Source: Pterobdella sp. o SKG-2022
Taxonomy: Eukaryota; Annelida; Clitellata; Hirudinida; Piscicolidae
DNA length: 64,000 nt
NCBI GenBank assembly: GCA_964035795.1
Contig: OZ038322.1
Location: forward strand, 16,167,447 to 16,231,446
Direction of reading: 5' to 3'
Position numbers and translations under genes: made by a program. The notes beneath the pieces were generated by a model. It ran no database searches and was not told the DNA's origin. It was given only the letters and a program-made list of their open reading frames with translations. Of this stretch, positions 63,910 through 64,000 are shown piece after piece (position 1 is the first letter of the stretch; each line of letters opens with the position of its first letter).

Positions 63910-64000
63910 TAGTAGTTAAAATCAGCTTAGGTTGGCCAACTTTTCTCTTCCCCTGTGGGTTCCAGTTCACGGCCTGTCTAGTGATGTTGGCTGCAGGCTT
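63910..64000 (-). mobile_element. Degenerate non-LTR retrotransposon (LINE) fragment, C-terminal end of reverse-transcriptase protein
   Basis: The minus strand reads ITRQAVNWNPQGKRKVGQPK, close to the RQALxWNPQGKRKRGRPK signature found just after the reverse-transcriptase domain in many animal LINE proteins. After QPKLIL the usual TWRR sequence is lost, so the copy is decayed. It enters from the right edge; the main part would lie beyond the window. Confidence 0.75.

Overview
The window is strongly A+T-rich eukaryotic DNA with spliceosomal introns, dispersed and tandem repeats, a 200-base assembly gap and a piece of a non-LTR retrotransposon. Gene content (an integrin alpha subunit, a SIRT7-type sirtuin, a GTPBP10/Obg-type GTPase) points to an animal. 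Wording in the sirtuin ([23 protein letters not shown]) and a 12-cysteine anchored secreted protein suggest a bilaterian, perhaps an arthropod, but the species cannot be fixed from sequence alone. Nothing here is bacterial.

Layout. (1) 1-6528, minus strand: the 5' part of an integrin alpha gene, 16 coding exons with matching phases, from signal peptide through the beta-propeller into the leg domains; it runs off the left edge. Two tandem exons (4a and 4b) look mutually exclusive. (2) 7549-11316, plus strand: GTPBP10 homologue, ten coding exons, divergent from the integrin gene. (3) 13422-31593, minus strand: a four-exon gene spread over about 18 kb, coding for a secreted, 12-cysteine protein with a GPI-like tail; its last intron carries an 18/19-bp minisatellite. 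(4) About 32.5-57.9 kb: a 25-kb stretch with no gene I can name, holding small tandem repeats and a few exon-like islands of higher G+C. (5) 57926-63116, minus strand: SIRT7 homologue, eleven exons, complete core plus one very large last exon coding for a long disordered tail; one of its introns holds a 55-bp-arm hairpin. (6) 63910-64000, minus strand: degenerate end of a LINE reverse-transcriptase protein.

The named genes have no evident joint pathway: cell adhesion, mitochondrial/nucleolar ribosome GTPase, nuclear deacylase, and an unrecognised surface or secreted protein. All exon models come from reading splice sites, phase continuity and family similarity by eye; none has been tested against transcripts.
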